Notes: generated by a model from the letters alone, not told the origin. A DNA stretch of 64,000 nucleotides from Chlorops oryzae (GCA_020466095.1 CM035808.1:48859979-48923978); one strand, 5' to 3'. Counted from the stretch's first letter, positions 10,671-23,217 are shown. A program made the numbers and translations.

Positions 10671-10759
10671 TACTACTACTACTAGCTACTACTACTTCTC
10701 TCTCTCTCTCTCCTCTCTCTACTCTCTCTCTATCTCTTCTTCTCTCTCTCTCTCTCTCT

Positions 10760-10814
<55 letters not shown>

Positions 10815-10833
10815 TCTCTCTCTTTCTCTCTCT
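10671..10833. repeat. Compound (CTA)n/(CT)n microsatellite
   Basis: Starts with ACT repeats, then long CT runs broken by TTCTTC and TATC. The open frame rich in Leu-Ser across it is purely due to the repeat. Confidence 0.95.
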
Positions 10834-10870
10834 AAAAATTAGAAATTAGAAGAAAGTAATATTAGTTGTA

Positions 10871-10975
10871 TTCAAGCAACAGTGGAAATCGCAGTGTGCA
10901 ATATTTGCACTGCTTTTTTTGTACGCAATTTGACAAGTGCAAATATTGCACACTGCGTTTGCACTGTTGCTTGAA
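10871..10975. mobile_element. Short hairpin MITE with TA flanks
   Basis: A 105-bp near-palindrome: ends TTCAAGCAACAGTG inverted, then CGCAGTGTGCAATATTTGCA on the left, mirrored on the right, around a short T-rich loop. TA lies on each side (10869-10870, 10976-10977), fitting a Tc1/mariner-type MITE. Confidence 0.6.
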
Positions 10976-10985
10976 TACCACTATT

Positions 10986-11620
10986 AAATATTTTTAAATA
11001 ATTTTAAGAAGGCAACTACTAGTAAGGTACATATAATATAAGGAAACTAGAAAATAATAAGAAGAAATCTTTTTAAATATATTTATGAAGATTTGATACA
11101 ACGGCACGTAATGACAACTAGTAAATTTTGTTCTTAATTTTTTTATGTGAGTCCATTATACATATATGTATAATCAATCATATAAAAAATAAAAAGATTT
11201 CTTCTTAAAAATTACTCCGTTTCCATTCCCTTTCTACCCCTTGTTCAAAAAACTGATAAAGAAGAAATCTTTTTGATTTTATGTAGTCCTTTTTTTCTGT
11301 GTGCGGAACACAAAAAATTCAATGCTGGCCAAATCGTCAAGCACATGTCTTGCTCGCTAAATAGAAATAATGACATATTTTGAATAAAAAACGGTTTTGA
11401 GCCTCTTTCAAATGCATTTGTGCAGGGGTTTAGTACGAAGTATAAATCCAGCCTTTTAATGTAATGATCCGAGCCTTCCAAATGCATTTTATTGATTATC
11501 TAACATTGGATTTGTTTCTTTTTCCAATTTTTGTAAATAGATATATAAAACAAATATAAGTTAAAATATATTTAATTTTACCTACGTATTTCAAGCGATC
11601 AAATGATTTAGGCAGTAGAG
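10986..11620. other. No gene; short inverted repeats only
   Basis: The motif AAGAAATCTTTTT occurs three times (about 11061, 11190 inverted, 11264), which may mark a small decayed hairpin element at roughly 11050-11205. Nothing else recognised. Confidence 0.35.
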
Positions 11621-11631
11621 TTTGTAGCGGG

Positions 11632-12786
11632 CAGGGCTGTAAATGAATAAATCATTTGTAGATTGATTCCAGAATCAATCACAGCTTGATTTAAAAATAA
11701 AAGATTGAATTCATTTAAGTCTAAATTCATCAAGATTTAAATCTGATTGAAATCATTGATGATTGCTGTAAGGTGAATTATAATTCATTTTGGGGAAAAT
11801 CATTTTGATTTATATTTTGATTTCAATCATTTGATTTAAATCAAAAAAATTTAAATCATTCTTAATTTAAAATTTAAATTTTAAATCACTTATAAATATT
11901 TTAATTTGATATATTTTTGACAGTAAAGTCACCGTATAAAAGGTTTATAGGTTTTATTTTTTATGAGTAAAGGGGTAATAAATTAAATCACAAATTAAAA
12001 TGAGGCCGTGAGAGCAGAAGTAGCCTAACCCCAAAAGTGTACTATCGAGATAAACGAAATTTTGAATTTTTTTAAATTTTAAACAGGCTGAATGCCCATC
12101 TTTCAAAAACCATTTTCTTTTTTTTTTGTTATTTATAAAGAAATCCGGGTCCTTCATATCATCATCGCTGGAAAAGCCCGGAAAAATATTTTCGTCTACC
12201 ATTTGTATGGTATGAAATTAGCAACTAAAACTTTACTGATTGAATTATGAAACGAAGTGTCGAAGTTTTCATGGATTTAAGGCTGGGTGTCGCATACAGC
12301 TGAAACTGAAAACTGAAACTGAATCCATACAACAGCGACTGAAAAAAACTGTGAGAGACTTGTTTCAGTCGCTGTTGTATGGAATTCAGTTTCAGTTTTC
12401 AGTTTCAGCTGTATGCGACACACAGCCTTTACTGATTGATTTATATCGAGGTTTTGAAATCATTGCTGACTTAAATCAAAAATGATTTAAATTTTTTTAG
12501 ATTTAAATCAGGTGATTAATTTGTTTTTGATTTTAATCAACAATGATTTCAATTTTTTGGAATTAAATCAAAATTTTAAATTTTTTGATTTAAATCAAAT
12601 GATCGAAATCAAAATATAATTCAAAATGATTTTCCCCAAAATGAATTATAATTCACCTTACAGCAATCATCAATGATTTCAATCAGATTTAAATCTTGAT
12701 GATTTCAGAATAAAATGATTTAATTCAAAAGGGAAATAAATCAAAATGATTTAAAATCAAAATGATTTAAATTTTTTACAGCTCTG
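11632..12786. mobile_element. Non-autonomous hAT element (CAGGGCTGTAAA / CAGAGCTGTAAA)
   Basis: The 1155-bp unit is bounded by inverted ends CAGGGCTGTAAA and CAGAGCTGTAAA and a perfect 8-bp duplication GTAGCGGG (11624-11631, 12787-12794). The interior is dominated by both orientations of ATGATTTAAAT-like words for about 200 bp from each end, an extended imperfect inverted repeat. A minus-strand open frame (12202-11954) starts with an acidic patch (FSSDDDMKDPDF) but matches no transposase I recognise. Confidence 0.85.
12280..12428. mobile_element. 149-bp hairpin MITE with TTA duplication (Harbinger-like)
   Basis: Ends AGGCTGGGTGTCGC and AGGCTGTGTGTCGC in inverted orientation continue into arms of about 60 bp (CAGCTGAAACTGAAAACTG and CATACAACAGCGACTG), giving an almost complete hairpin. 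TTA flanks both sides (12277-12279, 12429-12431), the PIF/Harbinger duplication type. Nested in the hAT at 11632-12786. Confidence 0.7.
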
Positions 12787-12794
12787 GTAGCGGG

Positions 12795-15700
12795 GAGAGG
12801 GGATGTGTTATTATTTCAGGTGTTGCACATTTTGTTTTTTTTTGTTTTAGCCTTGTGGGGTATTTACACATATTTACTTTTACTTTTACATTCCCCCTCC
12901 GCCCTTTTCTCTCTAAATATAACGGTTTTCAAATTATCGATTTTTGACCGCACCTCCATAGAAGCTGAACCACTATGCAATGGTGTGCAACGCTTTTGAA
13001 TCTCTGAAATTAAGTTTTTCTTAGATATCTGTCGCGAGTACCTTTTAAAGAATTTTTCTATTCTCGAAACATTCCCACCAAACATATTATTTCGAACTTA
13101 ACAGCTCCATGTAGGCCCAAAATTGCATTATGAATCTCTTTCCGCATTTTGGTACATGCAAAGTAAAAGTTATCCTTTACCGGAGACCTGTTATCCATTA
13201 ATAAAATAAAATAAAATATTTCATTTTTGGTACAAATATTAATTGCTTAATATTTGTTTTCTATTATTCGGGTTCAATTCGATGGGTTTTGGTGGCGTTG
13301 ATGCTTTTCATTTCGCATGGCTCGATGCATGCAGAAAAACTTCAGCTTTATGGAAAGAATATTTCAATGCCATAGGCGAATTCCTGGAACACGGATTAAA
13401 GCAAATTACGAAACCTGAGCTGACGATGGAATAAGACCCTATTTTTATACCAAGGTGCTGAAGTGTGCGTGTAAAACTTTTTTACATTTTCTTGTTCGGA
13501 GTGCCAGAAAACATGTTCGAGATTTCGCGCGGATTTCCGCGGATTAAAACTTATAAGGAACAAATTGCCGGGGAATATTCACTTAGAATAGGTCTGATAA
13601 TTTCTATGAATAGGCCTTTTACAGAGAATAGAGCGTGTGCTTCTCTCAATTGAATTTTTCGCCATCGCACTCTCAAGGGTAACAAAGTCTGTTTAAATAT
13701 TATATATAAATATGTCATGCATGCCGGATTCAATTTTACTCTGACCACATCGCTTCTGTCAGGGTGATTTTTCCTTTTGGTTTACTATTGTTGTAGACTT
13801 ACCTTGGACCGCGTTTTTTTTTACTTTTCTTTCGCTTTTGTGTTCTTAAATTACTTTAATTTCTGTGGAACTGGAACTGAATGGAGAAACTTCAAACTTT
13901 TGTTCGCCTAAAAAAATTGCAAGAAATCTTTAAATATAGAACGCCTTAATAAAGACGCTGCTTGTCCTTTTATGTTAAAACTGAAGTGCGTTCCTTCTTT
14001 TATACGCATAGAAGGAGTTAAATTTTAATGATTTCCTCTTGATTTATCGTTGAAATTTTTCTACGAAAATGCCTTTCAATGACATTGTCTTGGGATACCT
14101 GAGACGAAGCACCTAAATAGGAAAATTGAAAACGTCCGGCGGTCGATTTCGAAGAAAAGCGCTCTTTAAAAGTAATTTCATGAGTTTTTTCTTTTCACTT
14201 TAATTGCTTTTCTTAAACTTAAGGAAGATGGAATGTTCGTTGAAATGCGATGAAGAAAATTAATATAATATTTTCTCCATTTTATCCGACTGATAACTTT
14301 TTTTTAAAATACTTGAAAGTCACTTATGTAGTTTGTGAAATCGATGAAAGAGATTCTCCAAGAAATTGTTTTTAATATGCCGTGAATAAAATAAAAACTC
14401 CTCTCGCAAACCAATAAATAAAATAATGTCCTGTCCAATTTCGAAAGTAAACCGAGTCAATCGTTTTTTATTGCAAGATTATAATCCTCAAGATTATAAT
14501 TTGTATGGTTCGGAACCATTTGCGTTGGGTTGAAAAACTTTGTGCATACCCAAAGGGTGATTTTGCGTTTTTTCTTCAGATTTTTGGTAAAAATTGTTCA
14601 ACTTTGCAGCGGCAAAACGGTATCAAGTACTGCTCGGATGCAGTTCGTATATATGAAGAAGGTGTTTAATTATCGTCTTTCTATATTTGCATCAAAAAGT
14701 TTTGATAAAATGTTTATTGCCTTGGGAGCTATAGGCGATACAAAATAAAATATGATAAAAGAAAACACGTCAAATTTTAGGAATTTTTGCAATTTGACCC
14801 TATTAGATAGAGTTTTTTCGGGTCGGTTTGTACTAAAACTATTTAAAATGAGTTCAGAGCTATAAATTGTGATAGAAAGAAAACTGAGTATGAGGCGTTG
14901 TTATACTCACCGAGCACTTTCAAATTTTTGTTTACAAAAATCGTGTCGCACTGTGTTATTTGAAAAAATTTAAATTTAATTTGTAACAAATATTTACGCG
15001 AAATCTGTAAACCATCTGCATGAAAGGCTCAAAAGTTTGGTAGTAGGCCAAGTATATTTAAAAAAATTTTTAAAATAAATTCTGATTTTCATTTTAACCA
15101 ATGAAATTTTAAAATATTTAAAAAAAAAATTAAACTACTTCAGTTTTTCGTTAAAGTTTTTTTTTGAATACGGTAACAGCCCTGTCTTAGGCGGTAAAAA
15201 CCCGCTAATTACATTCATTCTAAAATTTTACGGAAAGAATCTGTGCAATACGAAAGAAGCAAAGCTTTAAATTAATGGATTCGGACTACAGCGGTATGAA
15301 ACTGATGAAATCTCGCGCATACGCGGCTCCATGTTCAAAAATAATATTTCAAGCAGCTGTAAATTTGACTGACTGTTCTGACAGTGAAGCGTGCTGCCAC
15401 ATTTTGCTTCACTTAAAAAGTTTGCATTTTGAAAATGAAATTAAAAATAAAAAAAATTTTATTAAAATTTTAAAAGTTTTTTAAATGTGCTTGGTCCTAA
15501 GAAAAATCCCAAAAGTCATCGACTATATTGCTGCATTGAAGCAAACAAACGTTGCTGTTTACATATAAAAATTTTTCCCCATTATTTAAGGGTATTCACA
15601 AGAGTTTTAATGTGGCATTATTGCGACGTCCTAAAAAATTCTGTGTGAGCTACCCTTCATCAGAGCAGGCGTATTTAAATAGCATTCGTTTTAATTGATA

Positions 15701-15859
15701 AACAAACAAAAAACCAAAAATAAACGTACGTTCATTCTCTTAGATGATGGTTAGAGAAAATATAAAATAGTATCCTATCTGCTTTCAGGATAATCATTAA
15801 CAAGTAGGTAATCAATGTACTTGCTCTAGCGCGCTTATTTTATGATATAATATAATTAT
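12795..15859. other. Three kilobases without a recognised feature
   Basis: AT-rich DNA with only short open frames (for example 13243-13434 and 14530-14748) that show no domain. No paired termini found. Could be host intergenic or intronic DNA, or decayed repeats. Confidence 0.4.
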
Positions 15860-15867
15860 ATGTACAT

Positions 15868-16075
15868 CAGTGGCGGATTTAAGGAAAAAGGCCCAGTGGG
15901 CAAAATTTCTTCAGGCTAACCCAACACCCAAAAAACTATCGATGAAACGTTCCCCTTTAAATTCGATTAGGGAATTCTCATATATATGCGTTCAGCAAGA
16001 GGGGCCCTGAAAGCCTTTCGTCGGAGGAGGCCAATGGGCAAGCGCGCTTTTGCCCACCTGCTAAATCCGCCACTG
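15868..16075. mobile_element. 208-bp hAT MITE (CAGTGGCGGATTTA)
   Basis: Ends CAGTGGCGGATTTA inverted, with the 8-bp duplication ATGTACAT (15860-15867 and 16076-16083). Just inside, GTGGGCAAAA on the left and its mirror GTGGGCAAAAG on the right extend the repeats. Confidence 0.85.
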
Positions 16076-16083
16076 ATGTACAT

Positions 16084-16980
16084 ACATATTTATGTGTATA
16101 TCAATAAACAGAAACTTTTTCGCAAAATGATGCCAAGTTCAAAAGTCTAAATCGAGTAAAAAAAATGATTGAATCGAACGCATTGCATCAACGCTACATA
16201 ATGGCAACGACAGAGAACTAGAAAAGAAGACGTCATACGGATCCTTGAAGTGAAAGTAAATGCAATCAACACGTGAAAGAAACCATGAGGTCGACATGGG
16301 AGGGATCAAAATTGAATTAGTTATGCAATATTTCTTTAAAGTGATAGGAAGGTAAGAAAAAGTTTGTAGTTGTTAAAATCTCACAACTAGACGGAAATTG
16401 AATTCAAAAGCCTTCTTCTCGCCAAATTTAAATTTTTCGATTGCTCTTAACAAAACACATGCGTAGCTTACAATAAAAAGTGCTTTCCGAAACCACATTT
16501 TTTGAAACCACAGAACATTGCATTGTATGATAACCATATATTTAAACCAAGCGTAAGCAGGGTATATTAGTTTTGTGCGGATCTTGTCACAGCTAGACTA
16601 AGCTCAGCTCTGCATCGTCAGGCAAAAAAATCTTTTTTAATTTCAAATTCTAAATACGGAGAAATTGGTGATGAGTAAAATTGCTAAGTCCAACTGTGGT
16701 CAAAGCTCACAGCTAACAACAAGAAGTGACTCCAACGTAGCTGTTGTATAGTGCACAAAATCGAATTTAGAAGGGAATAGGAAGGAAATAAACCATCCAT
16801 ATTTTGGGGTTCCTTCCTAACCTATAAGTCTTGAGAAGAAAAATGTTTTTTGTTTACCCTGTAAAGTTTTGAAATTGTTAGTTAGCAGGTTTACACTTTA
16901 AGCCAACAATATTTCTTAAAGATAGCTAGACTCCTTCGAAGAGAAAACTCGAATGCCCTGGTGACGATAATCATATCTAC
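16084..16980. other. No recognised feature
   Basis: Nothing beyond short AT-rich words; no coding or terminal-repeat signal. Confidence 0.4.
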
Positions 16981-16989
16981 TCTGAGAAA

Positions 16990-17156
16990 AAAACCAACAA
17001 CTTTTATTGGATGAAACGCATCCAGCAAAGTATATTCTCAAATTAAGAGTTGCATCCTACTTGTTATATATGGGACCCAAGAACAGTAGCAGTCTTAATT
17101 TGAGAATATACGTTGTTGGGTACACTTCAACCAATAAAATTTGTTGTTTTTACTTT
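16990..17156. repeat. Hairpin-type inverted repeat, possible MITE
   Basis: Left arm (from about 16993, ACAACTTTTATTGGATGAA to GTATATTCTCAAATTAAGA) pairs imperfectly with the right arm ending near 17150, arms about 53 bp around a 45-bp loop. No clear target duplication, so it may be a MITE or a local fold-back. Confidence 0.55.
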
Positions 17157-17159
17157 TGT

Positions 17160-17980
17160 TTCTGCGAGTAAATATATTTTGCTCCATCTCGAGTGGTTCT
17201 GGATGTTACATACAACCACACAAACGCAACATCTTCTCGACACAGAGTGTGTCGGGTGTCCTTAATGAGATTTGTATAGGTATCTGTCCACATCAGCGCC
17301 CACGAACATTGATTTTTTGTTAGTTCCGTACGGAACAATGTTGTTGGAAAGCTAAGTATATCCAAGTCAGGCTTGACCGACTTGAGTTTTCTTACTTATT
17401 TATAATTAATTAAATTGCATAATGGAACTAAATAGACATCGAGAATATTTACACATGGACAGAATCCAGTCGAAATCAAACAACTAGCTTCGATCATTTC
17501 AGTGGAGCCATGTAGCCATGAAGAGATAATTACAGCATTTAAAGTAATTATTCAACAGTTTTTTTTTGCAATGAAATCAAGTACTACAAATCAATTCAAT
17601 TATGTACTTCATCAATAGGACTAGCTATCATACATATTGATGCGATTCCCAACTAAATCCTAATTTCTTCTCAAGAGGTCGTATTGAAATCAATTGAATT
17701 TAAAAATTAAAAGGGCGGGGGAGTGAGAAAGCACTCAAAACTCTGCCTTCATGGCACAAAAAATTAAAAATCATGACCGTTTTGTGGGAATGGAAGAAGA
17801 AGAAAAAGTAGGAAAACTGTAAAACTAAAATAAAGTATGATTTTCCCTTAAGGCTCAATTAATTTTGATTGAACGTAACTTATTGACGGCACAAATTGAA
17901 ACCGAAAAGTCCTTGGTTCAACTGGGCGTGTCAAAATAAAAGATATAAAGCTTTTAGACTGCTAAACGATTTTAGATGCT
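17160..17980. other. No recognised feature
   Basis: Two overlapping short open frames on opposite strands at 17141-17365 show no domain. The rest is AT-rich and unassigned. Confidence 0.35.
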
Positions 17981-17986
17981 GAAAAT

Positions 17987-19257
17987 ATTTTGAAGAGCGT
18001 GGGAAGTATTTGGCGGCAAAGCGATACTTTGAAGCGAAATGTAAAATAGCACGGAAAAATTATTACAAAAAATTGGAACAACAGATAAACTCAGTTAAGA
18101 ACAGCAAAGAATGGTGGACAATCGCGAAAAAGAAAAATTGAACCTTACACAAAACAACGCTTCAAGTTTCAACTGAAGCACTTAAAATCCACTTTGAAAA
18201 CCTGCTGAATCCACCACTCCTGAATAACAGGATTTGTTATGTGGCAAATCTGCTCACAAATGAATATCTTGATACAGGTATTACTCTAAATGAGTCCAAA
18301 TTAGTGCTAGTAAAATCCAAAAAGAATAAAGCGCCTGGCGACGATCGTGTCCCATACGAGTTTCTTCAAAATGCATCGAACGATTTCCTAATTGAAATGG
18401 TGAAGGTGTTTAACAACATGTTTAACGCTGGCATAGTAGATGAAACATTCGCCAAAAGTATCATATACCCGATTTATAAAAAAGGAGATCCGAACTCGCC
18501 TAGTAATTATAGAGGAATAAGCTTTATGAATACAATCCCGAAAATTCTCATGGGTATACTATGTCAAAGACTTACAAAGTGGACTGAAGACAACCAAATT
18601 TTGAATGAATCCCAGGCTGGTTTCAGGAAAGGCTTTTCTACAGTGGATAATTTATATATACTAGTTGCAGCGGCTTATATAAAAATTTCCGAGAACAAAA
18701 AATTCTATGCATTTTTTGTTGATCTTAAAGCCGCCTTTGATAAGATACCAAGATGCTTGTTATTTTATAAACTGCATGAAATTGGAGTATCGACAAATAT
18801 TATTTACTTATTAGAAGTAGTTTATAGGGAGACGCTGTCCGCAGTATGGGCAGGCGACGACGTGTCAGAGTACTTTGCCACGCATTCAGGTGTAAAACAA
18901 GGATGTCTTCTTTCGCCTCTGCTTTTCATTTTATACTTAAATGATCTGTACGACTTTATTGGAGGTGGTCTTAATGTTGATGGGATAAACTTCAGAATTT
19001 TGCTATATGCGGATGACATGGTGATGATGTTATTGTAATGCAGCGAATGATACATCGATTGGAGCCATATTGCCAAATGTGGAACCTGGAAGTTAATTTA
19101 GATAAATCGAAAATTATGGTCTTCCGAAAAGGTGGTCGCCTGTCAACACGAGAAAAATGGTCTTACATGGAAGAGGAAATCCAGATGGTCTCAGAATATG
19201 TATATCTTGGAGTACTGCTGACGCCGAAGCCTAGTTTTGTAAAGCATGTTTAAAAGA
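17987..19257 (+). pseudogene. LINE B ORF2: linker and reverse transcriptase (CR1/L2-like)
   Basis: A basic linker (YFEAKCKIARKNYYKKLEQ, about 18027-18085) ends at a TGA near 18138; the frame resumes at 18145. The main open part to 19038 holds the RT motifs in order: KNKAPGDDRVPYEF, IYPIYKKGDPNSPSNYRGIS, SQAGFRKGFSTVDN, FFVDLKAAFDKIP (first catalytic Asp), HSGVKQGCLLSPLLFILYLN and LLYADDMVMM. A frameshift after YADD moves the thumb (LEVNLDKSKIMVFRKGG, YVYLGVLL) to the 19038-19253 frame. The element is 5' truncated (no endonuclease) and its C-terminal part lies on both sides of the mariner at 19521-20812. Confidence 0.8.
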
Positions 19258-19319
19258 GAAACGAATCATCTAAATGCAGTATAAACAGCACATGGAAAAA
19301 TTTTCTGTGTAAAACTTAA

Positions 19320-19520
19320 GTACCTTTAAAGGCAAAACGGAACATTTTTCAGGCAGTTTGCAGGGCTATTCAAAGTTATGCGGCACAAGTATGGGGTGGC
19401 ACCAGTTTTAAGGAAGTAGATCGCCTACAAAGATTCTTTATCAAAAGAATATTAAGGCTCCCAGAAAGCACACTAAAGTATGCAGTTACTCTTGAAGCAG
19501 GTTTGGAACTGGGTCATATA
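19320..19520 (+). pseudogene. LINE B ORF2, post-RT region before mariner
   Basis: The translated frame reads FQAVCRAIQSYAAQVWGG, then RLQRFFIKRILRLPESTLKY and LEAGLELGHI, the standard region after the thumb in CR1/L2-type ORF2 proteins (AQVWG... QRF... RILRLP). It stops at the mariner insertion site and continues at 20813. Confidence 0.7.
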
Positions 19521-20812
19521 ACAGGTTGGCTGATAAGTCCCCGGTCTAACAAAGAAAAACACATTTTTTTGTCAAAATTCGTTTTTATTATTCAACATAG
19601 TTCCCTTCAAGAGCGATACAACGATTATAACGATCTTCCAATTTTTTGATACCATTTTGGTAGCACTTCTTCGGTTTTGCCTCAAAATAGGCCTCAGTTT
19701 CGGCGATCACCTCTTCATTGCATCCAAATTTTTTCCCTGCGAGCATCCTTTTGAGGTCTGAGAACAAGAAAAAGTCGCTGGGGGCCAGATCTGGAGAATA
19801 CGGTGGGTGGGGAAGCAATTCGAAGCCTAATTCATGAATTTTTGCCATCGTTCTCAATGACTTCTGGCACGGTGCGTTGTCTTGGTGGAACAACACTTTT
19901 TTCTTCTTCATATGGGGCCGTTTTGCTGCGATTTCGACCTTCAAACGCTCCAATAACGACATATAATAGTCACTGTTGATGGTTTTTTCCTTCTAAAGAT
20001 AATCGATAAAAATTATTCCATGCCCATCCCAAAAAACAGAGGCCATTACTTTGCCAGCGGACTTTTGAGTCTTTCCACGCTTCGGAGACGGTTCACCGAT
20101 CGCTGTCCACTCAGCCGACTGTCGATTGGACTCAGGAGTGTAGTGATGGAGCCATGTTTCATCCATTGTCACATATCGACGCAAAAACTCGGGTGTATTG
20201 CGAGTTAACAGCTGCAAACACCGCTCAGAATCATCAACACGTTGTTGTTTTTGGTCAAATGTGAGCACGCGCGGCACCTATTTTGCACAGAGCTCTTTCA
20301 TATCCAAATATTGATGAATGATATGACCAACACGTTCCTTTGATATCTTTAAGGCCTCTGCTATCTCAATCAACTTCATTTTACGGTCATTCAAAATCAT
20401 TTTGTGAATTTTTTTGATGTTTACGTCGGTAACCACCTCTTTCGGGCGTCCACTGCGTTCACCGTCCTCCGTGCTCATTTCACCACGCTTGAATTTTGCA
20501 TACCAATCAATTATTGTTGATTTTCTTGGGGCAGAGTCCGGAAACTCATTATCAAGCCAAGTTTTTGCTTCCACTGTATTTTTTCCCTTCAGAAAGCAGT
20601 ATTTTATCAAAACACGAAATTCCTTTTTTCCATTTTTTTCACAATAACAAAAGTTGCTTCACAAAAGACGCTCTATCTCACAAACTAATTGACTTACAGA
20701 CGTCAAATTTTGACACGAATCATTTAAAGGTTGCCACTGTATAAAAATAATATGCATTTAATACTAGCGACGCCATCGATGTGTCAGACCGGGGACTTAT
20801 CAGCCAACCTGT
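19521..20812 (-). mobile_element. Mariner element, irritans group, Himar1-like, near full length
   Basis: Inverted ends start ACAGGTTGGCTGATAAG and continue into CCCCGGTCT on the left and the matching CCCCGGTCTGACA on the right. TA duplications lie at 19519-19520 and 20813-20814. Length 1292 bp, close to Himar1 (about 1.29 kb). The element interrupts LINE B between conserved protein blocks, so it inserted after that LINE. The transposase lies on the minus strand and is broken. Confidence 0.95.
19588..20633 (-). pseudogene. Mariner transposase (DD34D), two stops and one frameshift
   Basis: This enzyme cuts and pastes the element at TA sites. From the ATG at 20633 to the stop at 19588 the length is 1046 nt, one base short of a 348-codon frame. 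A one-base loss in the A-run after the start shifts the first codons; the remainder is in one frame with TAG codons at 20280-20278 (tryptophan position near residue 119) and 19995-19993 (near residue 214). The N-terminal helix-turn-helix region (DWYAKFKRGEMSTEDGERSG), the linker and the catalytic core are present: YVTMDETWLHHY, LFHQDNAPC and YSPDLAPSDFF carry all three aspartates. The residue after APC is Q where I expect H. Very close to Himar1 by eye; no alignment was run. Confidence 0.95.
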
Positions 20813-21337
20813 TATATATTAAGGCTACACTTACTCTACATCGCCAAGCTTTATTTGAACACGGGGAAAGAAGGCTGACGTATATAATATCTAAAAAAAA
20901 GTGCTAACTAAAAACGTCTACTGGGCGAAGCAGATGTTTGAACTGGGATCTTCTCATGGCATCGATTTTAGAGGAGCAATGACCTCATTAGAAAGATGGC
21001 AATATAGCTGGGTCCAACTCGTAACTCGCATTCAAATTGAACAATTTTGAAGGCCAGAGAAGAGGCAACAAGAAGCACCAGCCGTATATATAGGCTTTTG
21101 GATCACGCCAGGCGTTCTTCGTACATAACAGAAGGAATGAATGTTGAAGTAATAATGTGGATATAAACGCACACAGCTGGGGAGGAAACATTCGAAATTG
21201 CACCCTTTGTAAATTCAATGCAATAGAAACTGAGGAGCACTTTATCGGTATTTGTCCAGTTCTAAAAGAGTTTAGGCAAATATATTTTGGCAAGACGGTT
21301 CTGGAAACGGATGAAGTTGTTAAAACCTTGCTTCTCT
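20813..21337 (+). pseudogene. LINE B ORF2 C-terminus with zinc-finger-like motif
   Basis: After the TA duplication the frame resumes as YIKATLTLHRQALFEHGERR, with frame changes in the next 300 bases. From 21157 it encodes a C-terminal CX2C...H...C motif (CTLCKFNAIETEEHFIGICP), typical of the ends of several LINE ORF2 proteins. The LINE stops near 21337 where sequence turns into the gag-like remnant on the other strand. Confidence 0.7.
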
Positions 21338-22199
21338 GGCATGCTCTGCTTCCTCTACTTCTCTCCTACCCGAAAATATCCATTCTAACTGTCCCCTCAT
21401 GGATTGTAGCACCCCTGCACTCTTATTTATACCGGATATGTTTGATTGTAGGCCCCCCGCACTCTTATTTATGCCTGGTGCGTTTAATGGCGGTGGTGGT
21501 GGCGGTGGAATCATAGGTGAACTATCTCCCCCGGTCCCCTTTCCTACTAGTGGTGATAAGTAGTGTGCCATGGCTTCTTTTTCTATATTTTCTAGTGTAG
21601 TCCTGGGTCGCACTGTAACTGAACTACCGGGTGCGAGACTCCTCTTGTTCTCTCTAATGCTTTCCCTATCTTCACTGGGTGTGGGTTGCACTTCTACTTC
21701 TCTGAGACTACCGCTGGTTGCTTTAAAATTTGTAACTTCCTCCTTGTAACCTTTACTGCGTTTTGGCTGTCCACTAGAAGCTGTAACTGTTCTTCTGAAA
21801 ACCTCTTCCTCAGAGCTTGTCTTAATTGTTCGTTTTCCTCTTCCAATTCAACTAATCAGTCATCTGATTTCCAAAACGCGTCCGTCAACCTATTCTCATG
21901 TGCTTTCAAGCTGTCGTTAAGCTTTTTTTTAATTTTTCTAATTCCGCTTCGGAATGTATACGGTCCTAATATTCACTCAATTCTGCTAATACCTCAATAA
22001 GGACCTCGAACTCCCTAAAAACTGACTGTCCACGTATCTGGCTGTCCGTAAGCCTACTTTTAGTCAGTTCTAAAAATTCCTTGTTATTGTCCTTTTGCAC
22101 TACTAAGTCCCACAATAGCTCCTTTAACTTTCCTACGTCCTCTGCAAAACTTTTCGCTTATCTAATAAATGATTCTAAGTAGGTCTTACTTTCCTCCAT
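21337..22199 (-). pseudogene. Coiled-coil, proline-rich gag-like remnant
   Basis: Reading from an ATG at 22199, the minus strand gives a charged helical stretch (KSFAEDVGKLKELLWDLV, EFLELTKSRLTDSQ, LVELEEENEQLRQALRKRF) over several frames, with stops at about 22160 and 21968. The last part (21691-21320) has a PPPPPPP tract and a repeated GINKSAG unit. This pattern fits the N-terminus of a retroelement gag, but there is no capsid core or zinc knuckle. The function is not established. Confidence 0.35.
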
Positions 22200-23088
22200 T
22201 AAAAAAAATCTGTCGTATCCATTAGTTCAAAGAAATGAGACCTTTGTTTGTCACAAATCGTTCGCAATCACGGTAACTAAAACATAAACAAATTAATCGT
22301 CCCCCCTTTTTTTTATAATTAAAAAAAATATAAAAAAATTAATGTATGCAGTATGCCGCTGTTGATGAAGTTCAGTTTCAATAACGGAACAAGCCAAATT
22401 ATTAACAAATCGATTCTAACAAAAATTTTTTCATATCTAGATACAACACTTTAGTCGAATTGGGAAAAAAAAATCAAAAAATTCGAACATACTTTATTTG
22501 TGGTTTTGGTCGGCTTTCACTGCGCGCCGGGCATGCATTCGTACATTGCTTTGCTTCTTTCATTTCACGCCCCCTTTACTAATGTTTTCTCACGAGTATG
22601 GCAGCGAAGAAATGAAAAATGTTCACTATGTTTGTGCAAGTGCGTGCTTGAGCCAGTGAAAGGTCCAATATTCTATGTTCTCTATTCTATGTTCTAGGAA
22701 CGAAATGTATTGCTTACCGAATGCGTATCTGCCTTTGCTTATTCACTCGCCTTCTCACCCCGTCTACTAATGGCATTTTGTGCAGCGAAAAAGTTGAATA
22801 GTTGCAAACACAGCCTGCGCCTTCTGGTCCAGCGCTTTATAGGGAGGAAAAACAGGTTAAATGGATTTTCGCGTTTAATTTCACAAATGATGCCAATTTC
22901 GCGTATAGAAACGGAAACGAAAATTATTTAATAACTTACCCTCTTTTATTATATTATTTGTGCAGGATGAGAGAAGAGAAGAAAACTTTAAATATTTACA
23001 CCATTTTTATCTTTCAGGGATATCCTTCCTTTTGAAGGGTTTATATTTTTAATATTATCTTTATTTTTTTATTCATGATTATTATTAT
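22200..23088. other. No recognised feature
   Basis: Contains short open frames (22500-22697 and 22710-22931) without domains. AT-rich towards the start of the Helentron-like element. Confidence 0.35.
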
Positions 23089-23216
23089 TATACCTTTTCC
23101 GAAGGAAAGGGTATATTAAGTTTGGCTCGGAGTATGTAACATACCAAAGGAGTCGCGATAGATATAGACATATATATATATTCTTGATCAGGGTGACAAG
23201 AGGAGTCGATCTAGCC

Positions 23217-23217
23217 A

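Noticed and set aside
10502..10849. 115-codon open frame with Leu-Ser runs
   Set aside because: Produced by the CT microsatellite and MITE end; no domain.
11954..12202. Acidic 82-codon frame as a transposase start
   Set aside because: It lies in a MITE-like hAT interior and no transposase motif follows; left as unassigned.
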